Part shown: positions 26,632 through 33,478 of the stretch, in pieces
Position numbering within the stretch: the stretch's first letter is position 1
Layout: every line of letters begins with the position of its first letter
Assembly (NCBI GenBank): GCA_023416135.1
Contig: JAEZIF010000466.1
Span: forward strand, 1-33,478
Origin: Pseudomonadota bacterium
GTDB taxonomy: Bacteria > Pseudomonadota > Alphaproteobacteria > Reyranellales > Reyranellaceae
Reading direction: 5' to 3'
DNA: 33,478 bases
Made by a program: the position numbers and the translations under genes
Notes under the pieces: model-generated
The model's database searches: none
Told to the model about the DNA's origin: nothing
Seen by the model: only the letters and a program-made list of their open reading frames with translations

Positions 26632-27431
26632 TGCAGCGTTCGAAACGGCTCCGGGCCCTTGTAGGTTCCGATGTAGCTCAGATGCGTGACCAGTCCGCTA
26701 GCGGGCCCCCACAGGTGAAGGGCGACACCGGGTGGCTCCATCATCAGCGACAATGGCGCGTTTTCGTGAAGGTCCAGTGTCGATTGATGCGCCGTGCTGG
26801 GGGCGATCGAGCCCATGGTACCGGCCCAGCGCACCTGGATCGGCCGATGCACATGGCCACACAACACACGTTCGACGTTGTTGTGCCGCCGCACGATCGA
26901 GGCCAGCCGGTCTGCGCCCTCGTTGACCTTCATGCCGTCGAAGGCATCGATGCCGCAGTCGAACGGAGGATGATGCATGAACAGCAGGGTTGCCCGGTCG
27001 CTTTCGCCAAGCCGGCTCTCCAGCCAGCCGAGCCGTTCCTCGCACAGCGCGCCGTAGCCCTTACCCGGCACCAGTGTGTCCAGCGCGATCAGCCGCACCG
27101 GCTGGTCTTCGATCGCGTACTGCAGGAAGCCGCTCTTCGGCAGGTAGGCGTGATCGGGGAAAGCTTCGCGCATGGGATCGCGCGCATCGTGGTTGCCCGG
27201 GACCAGGTAGACCGGCATCGACAGCGGCGCCAGCAGCCGGCGCAGCAGGGCATATTCCTCCGGCTTGCCGCCATCGACCAGATCGCCGGTGGCGAGGACG
27301 ATGTCGGGCTTCGGATCGAGCGCCATGACATGCGCCACCGCCAGCTCGAGGAAACCCGCGGTGTCGATACGCTTGTACAGGAGCTCGCCCGGCGGCTTGA
27401 CGTGCATGTCGGAGATTTGTGCGATGAGCAT
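26628..27431 (-). CDS. Calcineurin-like metallophosphoesterase (CpdA-like)
   Basis: 267 residues from the ATG at 27431. All metal ligands of the binuclear family are present: Asp8 and His10 in ISDMHV, Asp50 in ATGDLVDGG, GNHD at 79-82, the His in FMHHPPF and the pair in CGHVHRP. The subgroup contains cAMP phosphodiesterase CpdA and glycerophosphodiesterase GpdQ; the sequence does not separate them. The last codon overlaps the NRAMP start, which suggests metal supply and a metal-dependent enzyme are made together, or that a phosphodiester signal is linked with transport. An in-frame extension upstream to 27485 falls in the palindromic element and is not accepted. The Shine-Dalgarno is weak (AGG 12 bases away). 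Confidence 0.9.
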   Translation of the reverse strand: MLIAQISDMHVKPPGELLYKRIDTAGFLELAVAHVMALDPKPDIVLATGDLVDGGKPEEYALLRRLLAPLSMPVYLVPGNHDARDPMREAFPDHAYLPKSGFLQYAIEDQPVRLIALDTLVPGKGYGALCEERLGWLESRLGESDRATLLFMHHPPFDCGIDAFDGMKVNEGADRLASIVRRHNNVERVLCGHVHRPIQVRWAGTMGSIAPSTAHQSTLDLHENAPLSLMMEPPGVALHLWGPASGLVTHLSYIGTYKGPEPFRTLQ

Positions 27432-27449
27432 GGGGTGCAACCTAGAGCG

Positions 27450-27497
27450 GAATGAGATCAAGTGGAACCGCGTATGCGGTTCCACTTGATCTCATTC
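27450..27497. repeat. Perfect 22-bp hairpin with 4-base loop
   Basis: The left arm 27450-27471 begins GAATGAGATC and the right arm 27476-27497 is its exact reverse complement; the loop is GTAT. No mismatch occurs in 22 pairs. It has no T-tract on either side, so it is not a standard intrinsic terminator, though it may stop exonucleases or transcription. Confidence 0.95.
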
Positions 27498-27526
27498 GCG
27501 CGCCCGGGCGGTGCTTGTTTCACCGG

Positions 27527-27566
27527 GCATGATGGGTCCAGGTGATTCCACCTGGACCCATCATGC
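27527..27566. repeat. Perfect 18-bp hairpin with 4-base loop
   Basis: The left arm 27527-27544 begins GCATGATGGG and the right arm 27549-27566 is its exact reverse complement; the loop is ATTC. It begins 2 bases beyond the nadE stop codon on the minus strand, so the nadE mRNA ends in this structure. Confidence 0.95.
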
Positions 27567-27567
27567 T

Positions 27568-29223
27568 CTAGCCTCGAAATCCGTTCACGATTGGATAGCG
27601 CCGCTCGCGGCTGATGAGACGCGAGGTGATCTTCACGCCGGGCGGAGCCTGGCGTCGTTTGTACTCCGCGCCCTCGAGCAGGCGCCACACCTTGTTGACA
27701 GTGGCGAGGTCGTGACCTTCGGCGGCCAGTTCCTCGGCCGACAGGTCGTGCTCGATCAGGCCCTTCAGGATGGCGTCGAGCACCGGATAGGGCGGCAGCG
27801 AATCGGAGTCCTTCTGGTCGGGCCGCAACTCGGCCGACGGCGGCTTGTCGATGATCCGCTCGGGGATCACCCTGCCCTTGCGACCCTGCGCGCCCTCGGG
27901 CCGGTGTCCGTTGCGCCAGCGGCAGAGCTCGAACACCGTGGTCTTGTAGACGTCCTTCAGCACGTTATAGCCGCCGCACATGTCGCCATAAAGCGTGGCG
28001 TAGCCCACCGCCATCTCCGACTTGTTGCCCGTCGTGACCACCATGCCGCCGAGCTTGTTGGACACCGCCATCAGCACGACGCCGCGGGCACGGCTCTGGA
28101 CGTTCTCCTCGGTGACGTCCTCCTCGAGGTCGCCGAACAGCGGCACCGTCATGGAGCGGAACGCCGCCATGGCCGGCTCGATGCCGACGATGTCGTGGCG
28201 CACGCCGATCGCCTCGGCGCAGGCCTTGGCGTCCTCCAGCGAATGCGCGCTGGTGTAGGGCGACGGCATCATGATCGTGTGCACGCGGTCGGGTCCGAGC
28301 GCGTCGGCGGCGACGGCGGCCGTCAGCGCCGAACCGACGCCGCCCGACAGGCCGATCACGACCGAGGGGAAGCCCGTCTTGTTCACGTAGTCGCGCAGAC
28401 CGAGCATCATCGCCTGGTAGATCGATTCGATGTCGCTGAGCTCGGTCGCAATGGGGCCGGGCCGGCAATCCCAGCCGTCGGCGCTGCGCCGGAACTCGAT
28501 GGTCGCAACCTGCTCGCGGAACGAAGCGAGCTTCGCCTTGAGCGAGCGGTCGGCGCCCAGCACGAACGAGCCGCCGTCATAGACCACCTCGTCCTGACCG
28601 CCGACCTGGTTGAGATAGACGAGCGGCAGTCCGCTTTCGACCACGCGGCTGACGGCGAGCTGCACGCGCACGTCGGTCTTCCCGACCTCATAGGGCGAGG
28701 CGTTCGGCACCAGCAGGATCTCGCCGCCGGTCTCGGAGATGCATTCGACGACGTCGGGCGTCCAGACGTCCTCGCAGATCGGCACGCCGATGCGCACGCC
28801 CCTGACGACCAGCGGCCCCGGCATCGGGCCGGGGGCGAAGACGCGCTTGTCGTCGAACACGCCATAGTTGGGCAGGTCGACCTTGTAGCGCCTGCCGACG
28901 ATCTCGCCTTTGTCGAGACAGATGATGGCGTTGTAGAGCTTGCCGTCCTCGTGCCATGGCGTGGCGACGAGCAGCGCCGGCCCACCGTCCAGGGTGTCGG
29001 CGCGCAGTTCCTCGACCGCCTCGTGGCAGCGCTTCACGAATGCCGGCTTCAGCACCAGGTCTTCGGGGAAATAGCCAGCAAGGACCAACTCGGCCGTCAG
29101 CACCAGGTCGGCACCCTGACGTCCCGCTTCGGCGCGCGCGGCCCGCACCTTGGCGAGATTGCCCGCGACGTCGCCGACCTTGGGATTGAGCTGGGCCAGC
29201 GCAACCTTGAGCGAGTCAGTCAT
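27568..29223 (-). CDS. nadE: Glutamine-dependent NAD+ synthetase
   Basis: 551 residues, the long two-domain form. The N-terminal nitrilase-type amidase has the catalytic triad Glu45 (TAELVLAGYFPEDL), Lys114 (RRYKVDLPNYGVFDD) and Cys150 (GVPICEDVW), releasing ammonia from glutamine. The C-terminal synthetase adenylates and amidates nicotinic acid adenine dinucleotide. Its PP-loop, normally SGGxDS, reads SGGVGS at 293-298: Gly297 (codon GGT at 28335-28333) replaces a nearly invariant Asp. Other synthetase blocks (MPSPYTSAHSLEDA, TTGNKSEMAVGYATLYGDM) look normal. The ATG at 29223 has GGAGG about 12 bases upstream. The stop codon is provided by the palindromic element. Confidence 0.95.
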   Translation of the reverse strand: MTDSLKVALAQLNPKVGDVAGNLAKVRAARAEAGRQGADLVLTAELVLAGYFPEDLVLKPAFVKRCHEAVEELRADTLDGGPALLVATPWHEDGKLYNAIICLDKGEIVGRRYKVDLPNYGVFDDKRVFAPGPMPGPLVVRGVRIGVPICEDVWTPDVVECISETGGEILLVPNASPYEVGKTDVRVQLAVSRVVESGLPLVYLNQVGGQDEVVYDGGSFVLGADRSLKAKLASFREQVATIEFRRSADGWDCRPGPIATELSDIESIYQAMMLGLRDYVNKTGFPSVVIGLSGGVGSALTAAVAADALGPDRVHTIMMPSPYTSAHSLEDAKACAEAIGVRHDIVGIEPAMAAFRSMTVPLFGDLEEDVTEENVQSRARGVVLMAVSNKLGGMVVTTGNKSEMAVGYATLYGDMCGGYNVLKDVYKTTVFELCRWRNGHRPEGAQGRKGRVIPERIIDKPPSAELRPDQKDSDSLPPYPVLDAILKGLIEHDLSAEELAAEGHDLATVNKVWRLLEGAEYKRRQAPPGVKITSRLISRERRYPIVNGFRG

Positions 29224-29267
29224 GTGAGGGGTTCGCCTCCATTATGCTCTCTCCGAGCAATTCTTTA

Positions 29268-30515
29268 TTAGCTACTTTTGAGCATAACATGTCGATCATC
29301 CGAGACCGCCGGCACGAGGAAGTAGGCGGCGGCGGCGGCCAGAACGGACGCCAACGCCGCGAGGGCGAAAGCCAGCGCCGGCGAGTGCACGACGACGACG
29401 CCACCGATGGCCGAGCCCAGCGGCAGGCCCGACATGTTGAAGCTCATCGAGACGGCGAGCACGCGGCCCAACCAGTCGGGATCGGTGCGACGCTGCCGCA
29501 GCGACAGCACGCCGACATCGATCGGCCCCTCGAGGAGGCCGACGAGAACGAGACCGATCGCAAGGCCCACGAGGCCGAAGCTTGCGCTCACCGGCCAGAG
29601 CGCCACGGCCGTGGCGAGCGTGCCGATCGCGATGAACTGCCGTTCGCGTCCGACCGTGCTGAGATGTCCGGCATAGAGAGCGCCGAGCCCACCGGCCAGG
29701 CCCGCGGCGGCCCACAGTGCGCCGACCACGGAGTCGGCGACTGCGCCGGCACCGAGTTCGCTCATCACCATGACAGGGACGACGACCACGAGAATGCCCC
29801 AGCTCACCTGGAACAGCGCGTAGGATATGGCGAGGCTGCGCAGGGAAGCGTTGCGCAGCACATAAAGAACGCCTGCCCATGCGCCGCCCACCAGCGAGCC
29901 GGAGGGTCCGGCCCGACCGGTGGAGGTGCGGCGCACCAGCGGGCCGAGGCTGATCGCGGCCGCGATGTAGAGGAACACGATCACGAGCAGCGTCGCCTGC
30001 GAGCCCGCGAAGCCGAACAGCACGCCGGCGACGGCGGGACCGGAGACGCTGATCAGAGCATAGCTGCTCGTGTCGAGCGCATTGGCGCGATCCAGCGCTT
30101 CCTTCGGCACAAGGCGGGGGATCAGCACGCGAATGCCCGCGGTGCCGAGCGGCGCGGTCAGCGAGAAGATCGCGACGAACGCGAGCAGCAGCGGCGCGGT
30201 GACGGCGCCCGCCATGTCGATGACGGCAAGGGCAAGCAACAGGGCCGCGCTCGCCGCCATGTCGATGACGATCGCCTTGGCCGCCCCCATCCGATCGAGC
30301 AGCGCCCCGGCCAACGGACTGATCAGCAGGCCGGGCGCCATCGCGGCGAATACGACCCATCCGGCGAGCACCGGCGAATCGAAGCGCTGCAGGACATAGA
30401 GGACGATGACCAGCGCGAACATACGGCTGGCCAGACGCGACAGGCACGCCGACAGGACGAGCTGCAGCATTCCGTCCAGTCGAAGCAGCCGCCGATAGGT
30501 CAGTCGCTCTGCCAA
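29268..30515 (-). CDS. MFS transporter
   Basis: 415 residues with about 12 hydrophobic helices. The MFS loop 2-3 motif appears as AGALLDRMGAAKAIVIDMAAS near 68-88, and LVPKEALDRANALDTSSYALISVSGPAVAG near 134-163 is typical of the MFS_3/enterobactin-exporter-like group. It is probably a proton-driven exporter; the substrate is unknown. The frame opens with a TTG at 30515, 27 bases after the RidA-family stop and in the same frame. An internal ATG at residue 15 would cut into the first helix region, so TTG is preferred with modest confidence. It shares an operon with the RidA-family gene upstream. Confidence 0.85.
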   Translation of the reverse strand: MAERLTYRRLLRLDGMLQLVLSACLSRLASRMFALVIVLYVLQRFDSPVLAGWVVFAAMAPGLLISPLAGALLDRMGAAKAIVIDMAASAALLLALAVIDMAGAVTAPLLLAFVAIFSLTAPLGTAGIRVLIPRLVPKEALDRANALDTSSYALISVSGPAVAGVLFGFAGSQATLLVIVFLYIAAAISLGPLVRRTSTGRAGPSGSLVGGAWAGVLYVLRNASLRSLAISYALFQVSWGILVVVVPVMVMSELGAGAVADSVVGALWAAAGLAGGLGALYAGHLSTVGRERQFIAIGTLATAVALWPVSASFGLVGLAIGLVLVGLLEGPIDVGVLSLRQRRTDPDWLGRVLAVSMSFNMSGLPLGSAIGGVVVVHSPALAFALAALASVLAAAAAYFLVPAVSDDRHVMLKSS

Positions 30516-30542
30516 TGTCCCGATCGCAACGACGTCTTCGCC

Positions 30543-30926
30543 CTACTTTGCCGCGATGACCTCGATCTCGACCAGCATGGCCGGATCGGCCAGGCCCTGA
30601 ACGATGAGCAGCGTGGAAGACGGATACGGCTCGCCGATGACCTTGTCGCGTGCCGCGCGGTTGGCCATGATGAAGCGGCCGTCGGTCAGGAAGGAATTGA
30701 TCTTCACGATGTCCTTGTAGGTCATGTCGGCGGCCTTCAGGACCTCGCCGATGTTCTTCCAGACCTGATCGCACTGCGCCTCGATGCCGTCGGCAAGCTT
30801 GCCGTTGCCGTCGAGGCCGACCTGGCCGGCGACAAAGACGACTCGCGCACCGGCCGGAACCTCGGCAGCGAGACTGTACTTGCCGGCGAGGGCGACGGAC
30901 TTGGGATTGTGGAACTTGTTGGCCAT
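30543..30926 (-). CDS. RidA/YjgF-family protein lacking the catalytic Arg
   Basis: 127 residues from the ATG at 30926, with GGGAGAG upstream. The fold is clear from VVFVAGQVGLDGNGKL, CDQVWKNIGEVLKAADMTYKDIVKINSFLTD and the terminal MLVEIEVIAA. Canonical RidA enamine/imine deaminases have a conserved Arg in the P-A-R-S/T segment about 20 residues before the end; here the segment reads YPSSTLLIV, with Ser at that place. It should thus belong to one of the non-canonical Rid subfamilies, and 2-aminoacrylate deamination is unlikely. It precedes an MFS exporter, which may share its unknown substrate. Confidence 0.87.
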   Translation of the reverse strand: MANKFHNPKSVALAGKYSLAAEVPAGARVVFVAGQVGLDGNGKLADGIEAQCDQVWKNIGEVLKAADMTYKDIVKINSFLTDGRFIMANRAARDKVIGEPYPSSTLLIVQGLADPAMLVEIEVIAAK

Positions 30927-30976
30927 CGTGCGCTCTCCCATCTATTAAGCAGCCGACAAGAACCCATCCGGAAAGC

Positions 30977-32335
30977 ATGACGTCAAGCGCCAAGCCAATA
31001 CATATCGTAGGGGGCGGCCTCGCCGGCTCCGAGGCGGCGTGGCAGATCGCGTCGGCCGGCGTGCCCGTGGTGCTGCATGAGATGCGGCCGGTGCGCGGCA
31101 CCGAGGCGCATCTCACCGAAAGCCTGGCCGAGCTGGTCTGCTCCAACTCCTTCCGCTCCGACGATGCCAGCAACAACGCCGTCGGCCTGCTGCACGAGGA
31201 GATGCGGCGCGCGGGCTCGCTGATCATGCGCGCGGCCGACACCCACAAGCTGCCGGCGGGCGGCGCGCTCGCCGTCGACCGGCACGGCTTCTCGGCCGCC
31301 GTGCAACAATCGCTGCTCGCCCATCCGCTGGTCGAGCTCAGGCGCGAAGAGGTCGCCGGCTTGCCGCCTGCCGACTGGGACAGCGTGATCGTCGCCACCG
31401 GTCCCCTCACCTCGCCGGCGCTCGCCGAGGCGATCCGCACCCAGAGCGGCGAAGACTCGCTTGCCTTCTTCGACGCCATCGCGCCGATCGTGCACTTCGA
31501 CAGCATCGATCTGTCGATCGCCTGGAAGCAGTCGCGCTACGACAAGGGCGGGCCGGCCGGCGACGGCGCCGACTACCTCAACTGCCCGCTTACCAAGCCG
31601 GAGTACGAGGCCTTCGTCGCGGCCCTGCTGGCGGGCGACAAGACCGAATTCAAGGAGTGGGAGCACAACACGCCCTACTTCAACGGCTGTCAGCCGATCG
31701 AGGTGATCGCCGCAAGCGGACCGCAGACGCTTCGCTTCGGACCGATGAAGCCGGTCGGCCTGCGCGACCCGCGTACCGGCCATCGCCCGTGGGCCGTCGT
31801 GCAGCTTCGCCAGGACAATGCGCTGGGCACGCTGTGGAACATCGTGGGCTTCCAGACCAAGCTCAAGCACGGCGAGCAGACCCGGCTGTTCCGCACCATC
31901 CCCGGCCTGCAGCGCGCCGAGTTCGCACGCCTGGGTGGGCTCCATCGCAACACCTTCCTCAACAGCCCGCGGCTGCTCGACGCCACGCTGCGCCTGAAGG
32001 CCCTGCCGCGCCTGCGCTTCGCCGGCCAGATCACGGGCTGCGAAGGCTATGTCGAGAGCGCTGCCGTCGGCCTGATGACGGGCCGCTTCGCCGCCGCCGA
32101 GCGTCTCGGCCTGGCGCCGGCCGCGCCGCCTGCAACGACGGCAATGGGCGCCCTGCTCGGCCACATCACGGGTGGCGCCGACGCCACGACCTTCCAGCCG
32201 ATGAACGTGAACTTCGGCCTGTTCCCGCCCATCGAGGGCACGTTTCGTGGCAAGGAGCGCAAGCAGGCGCTCAGCGCACGCGCCCTGCGTGATTTCGATC
32301 GCTGGCTCGCACCGCCGCCGCTTGCAGCCGAATGA
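30977..32335 (+). CDS. trmFO: Folate-dependent tRNA (uracil-54-C5) methyltransferase
   Basis: 452 residues of the GidA-related FAD enzyme that makes ribothymidine at tRNA position 54 with methylenetetrahydrofolate as carbon donor and NAD(P)H. The FAD loop is IVGGGLAGSEAAW (10-22) and a catalytic Cys55 is in ELVCSNSFRSDD. The second Cys is in PYFNGCQPIEV, and the C-terminal ITGCEGYVESAAVGLMTGRFAAAE is the family signature. The gene is complete. The ATG at 30977 follows a short GGAAAG site. It is divergent from the RidA-family gene (50 bases between) and followed by palindromic element copy B. Typical for alphaproteobacteria and firmicutes, which often lack TrmA. Confidence 0.96.
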   Translation: MTSSAKPIHIVGGGLAGSEAAWQIASAGVPVVLHEMRPVRGTEAHLTESLAELVCSNSFRSDDASNNAVGLLHEEMRRAGSLIMRAADTHKLPAGGALAVDRHGFSAAVQQSLLAHPLVELRREEVAGLPPADWDSVIVATGPLTSPALAEAIRTQSGEDSLAFFDAIAPIVHFDSIDLSIAWKQSRYDKGGPAGDGADYLNCPLTKPEYEAFVAALLAGDKTEFKEWEHNTPYFNGCQPIEVIAASGPQTLRFGPMKPVGLRDPRTGHRPWAVVQLRQDNALGTLWNIVGFQTKLKHGEQTRLFRTIPGLQRAEFARLGGLHRNTFLNSPRLLDATLRLKALPRLRFAGQITGCEGYVESAAVGLMTGRFAAAERLGLAPAAPPATTAMGALLGHITGGADATTFQPMNVNFGLFPPIEGTFRGKERKQALSARALRDFDRWLAPPPLAAE

Positions 32336-32344
32336 GCATGCGCG

Positions 32345-32404
32345 CTGCTTGTTGTCACCGGGCACATCACGTCCGGCCGGGTCAGCCGGGCGTAATGTGC
32401 TCCA
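32345..32404. repeat. Palindromic intergenic element, copy B
   Basis: TGCTTGTTGTCACCGGGCA at 32346-32364 repeats the flank of copy A with a single extra base, and TGCTCCAG at 32397-32404 parallels its TGCTCTAG end. Between them 32362-32400 folds into a hairpin of 15 pairs (GCACAT/ATGTGC, ACG/CGT and CCGGC/GCCGG, one wobble and one C/A mismatch, 7-base loop). The stem sequence differs from that of copy A although the flanks agree. It lies 10 bases after trmFO and may also help end its transcript. Confidence 0.7.
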
Positions 32405-32412
32405 GGCATCGC

Positions 32413-32433
32413 AACGTTTGGTAACCAAACGTT
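32413..32433. promoter_or_regulatory. Perfect 10-1-10 palindrome upstream of the carrier protein gene
   Basis: AACGTTTGGT (32413-32422) and ACCAAACGTT (32424-32433) are exact reverse complements around a single A. The geometry is that of an operator for a dimeric repressor, lying 60 bases upstream of the start at 32494. No convincing -35/-10 pair could be placed, so the promoter position is unknown. The site shares no clear motif with the one at 1391-1412. Confidence 0.65.
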
Positions 32434-32493
32434 ATTTCCCTCCGACTCGCGATTGCTATTTGATGCCGCCGGCGTCATAGGCGGAGAGTCATT

Positions 32494-32784
32494 TTGCAAA
32501 GCGCGGTAGACCTGATCGCCAACAAGGCGGAGCGCGTGTCCCTGCAGTTGGACGTGATGCGCGAGATCCGCCACCAGCTCCTGCCCTACCAGGTCGGCGA
32601 CAGACCGATCACGGGGGCCACCGTCATCTCCGATGGCTCGACCATCGATTCCCTCACGCTCATGGACATGATCATGGCGCTCGAGGACCGTTTCGACGTC
32701 TCCCTCCCCATCAACGTAATCGCTGAAGTCCGCACAGTGGACCAGCTCGCCAACACCATCCTGACGCTGTGCGGCCGAGCCTGA
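32494..32784 (+). CDS. Acyl carrier protein-like protein
   Basis: 96 residues with a phosphopantetheine attachment site: the DSL motif in STIDSLTLMDMIMALEDRFDVSLP, where the Ser would carry the arm, then the helix 3 region VRTVDQLANTILTL. Such discrete carrier proteins hold an acyl or aminoacyl group as a thioester for a dedicated ligase or transferase. The start is a TTG at 32494, with GGAGAG at 32482-32487; an ATG 21 codons later would also give a complete ACP. No synthase or ligase is adjacent in the window. A MATE exporter follows on the same strand, and a perfect palindrome precedes it, so this may be the start of a regulated pathway that continues beyond the window edge. Confidence 0.8.
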   Translation: MQSAVDLIANKAERVSLQLDVMREIRHQLLPYQVGDRPITGATVISDGSTIDSLTLMDMIMALEDRFDVSLPINVIAEVRTVDQLANTILTLCGRA

Positions 32785-32797
32785 CGGCCCCCCATCC

Positions 32798-32833
32798 GAT
32801 AGCCCCGACCTGATAACCCCATGAGATAACCTC
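32798..32833. repeat. Three short direct repeats GATA(A/G)CCYC
   Basis: GATAGCCCC (32798-32806), GATAACCCC (32812-32820) and GATAACCTC (32825-32833) stand 14 and 13 bases apart in the gap between the carrier protein and MATE genes. The spacing is slightly over one helical turn. They could be a protein-binding array or chance; no known motif is claimed. Confidence 0.4.
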
Positions 32834-32894
32834 GCGCGCAGATCGGCGCGGGCGCAGGCATGGTGGTCGGTAGGTGTATCTACACGAGTAATCC

Positions 32895-33478
32895 ATGAGT
32901 CCCGCGGAGCGCCGGCAGATGATGCTGGCCGGGCCGATCGTGCCCACGATTCTCGCCCTCGCCATGCCCAATGTGCTGAACGTGGCCATGCAGAGCCTGG
33001 TCAGCATTTCCGACGGCTGGTTCGTAGGCCAGCTCGGCATCATCGACCTCGCCGCCCTGGCGCTGGTGTTTCCGACCCAGATGACGCTCGGCATGATGTC
33101 GGCCGGCGCCATGGGCGGCGGCATCTCCTCCTCGGTGGCGCGCGCACTCGGCGCCGGCAACCGCGCTGCCGCGGAAGCCGCGGCTGCCCATGCGCTGGTC
33201 ATTGCGCTCGGCATGTCGGTGCTGTTCGCCGTCGTGTTCGTGGGCTTCGGCCGCACGATCTACGGCGCGCTGGGTGGCAGCGGCGCCGCCCTCGATCGCG
33301 CCGAGGCCTTCGCCACGGTCCTGTTCCTGGGGTGCGCCGCCCACTGGGTCGCCAACTCCATGGCCTCGGGGCGGCGCGGCACGGGCGACATGAAGACGCC
33401 GGGCTATGCCCTGGTCGCCGCCGCGGCGGTGCAGATCCCGCTCACCGGCGCATTGACCTTGGGTTGGTTCGGCCTGCC
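32895..33478 (+). CDS. MATE-family efflux transporter, cut by window edge
   Basis: The first 194 residues are present, roughly five or six helices of the usual 12. The family is shown by MLAGPIVPTILALAMPNVLNVAMQSLVSISDGWFVGQLG, then LALVFPTQMTLGMMSAGAMGGGISSSVARALGAGN, the typical first-bundle signature. MATE proteins export cationic or polar compounds with Na+ or H+. The ATG at 32895 has only a weak GAG site upstream, and a short dyad (GTGTA/TACAC, 32874-32885) lies just before it. The 110-base gap from the carrier protein gene with direct repeats allows either co-transcription or a separate promoter. About 250 residues lie beyond the window. Confidence 0.88.
   Translation, partial: MSPAERRQMMLAGPIVPTILALAMPNVLNVAMQSLVSISDGWFVGQLGIIDLAALALVFPTQMTLGMMSAGAMGGGISSSVARALGAGNRAAAEAAAAHALVIALGMSVLFAVVFVGFGRTIYGALGGSGAALDRAEAFATVLFLGCAAHWVANSMASGRRGTGDMKTPGYALVAAAAVQIPLTGALTLGWFGL

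Larger units (their letters stand above)
27442..27571. repeat. 130-base palindromic intergenic element, copy A
   Basis: The element is bounded by CTAGAGC (27442-27448) and GCTCTAG (27565-27571), an inverted pair. Inside are two long perfect hairpins (27450-27497 and 27527-27566). Between them lies a spacer with a third imperfect stem around GGTGCTTGTTTCACC. The right boundary contains the TAG stop of nadE. The left boundary is 10 bases before the metallophosphoesterase start. The segment TGCTTGTTTCACCGGGCA (27512-27529) recurs almost exactly near 32346, so it is a dispersed repeat. REP-like palindromes of this general form are common between genes of Rhizobiales and relatives. No transposase is present. 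Confidence 0.85.

Noticed and set aside
29244..30980. A 578-codon plus-strand frame opposite the MFS and RidA-family genes
   Set aside because: Composition is rich in Arg, His, Asp and Gln without hydrophobic core, as expected for an antisense frame; the opposite strand encodes clear families.
32874..32885. GTGTA/TACAC dyad just before the MATE start
   Set aside because: Five-base arms are too short to claim an operator; mentioned only in the gene entry.

Overview
The window is GC-rich chromosomal DNA from an alphaproteobacterium. Supporting signs are the Rhodobacter-type crotonyl-CoA carboxylase/reductase, two phasins, a folate-dependent TrmFO, a long glutamine-dependent NAD synthetase, a Bug-type solute receptor and very dense coding. 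Rhodospirillales or a Reyranella-like relative is a guess from gene content only. I saw no rRNA, tRNA, CRISPR array, insertion sequence or phage gene. Once gene starts are corrected, no gap without a gene exceeds about 215 bases.

Region 1 (1-4182) has ccr (minus, C-terminus cut by the window edge) divergent from an LLM-class flavin monooxygenase, an alpha/beta hydrolase and an exported two-repeat protein. A perfect 10-2-10 inverted repeat overlaps the likely -10 of the LLM promoter. Region 2 (4190-6532) is a minus-strand operon behind an ArsR repressor that sits on its own near-perfect operator. Its middle is decayed: an SRPBCC gene lacks its 5' end and is frameshifted, and a GST lacks its thioredoxin domain. 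A DUF427 gene and a GST-like gene follow intact. Region 3 (6610-11013) has a thioesterase, cysS, a gltX pseudogene with several internal deletions (one removing the HIGH motif), and a Bug receptor. Region 4 (11036-14436) has two small lipoproteins, a FadD-type acyl-CoA ligase that seems to have lost one base near its 3' end, and a P-loop NTPase.

Region 5 (14439-22303) is the most coherent functional block. It holds phasin 1, a divergent wax ester synthase/diacylglycerol acyltransferase, a lipase-like hydrolase and phasin 2. Next to them, on the minus strand, lies a P450-reductase fusion of the CYP102/BM3 type, translationally coupled to a DUF445 membrane protein. Together with fadD and ccr this suggests carbon storage as polyhydroxyalkanoate and/or neutral lipid, with acyl-chain activation and oxidation nearby. 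A palindrome between phasin 1 and the acyltransferase overlaps the -35 regions of both candidate divergent promoters.

Region 6 (22421-27431) has a 3-hydroxyisobutyrate dehydrogenase-family gene coupled to a histidine phosphatase, then minus-strand GST plus hydrolase, and a metallophosphoesterase coupled to an NRAMP-family protein whose metal-site motifs are not canonical. Region 7 (27442-33478) begins with a 130-base palindromic element whose terminal repeat supplies the stop codon of nadE. Then come nadE (with an unusual Gly in its SGGxDS loop), an MFS exporter with a RidA-family gene, trmFO, a second and divergent copy of the palindromic element, a carrier protein behind a perfect palindrome, and the start of a MATE exporter.

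Three single-base frameshifts and several gene remnants occur in 4-14 kb. Some may be sequence errors in short homopolymers, but the multi-codon deletions in gltX, the SRPBCC gene and the GST cannot be explained that way.
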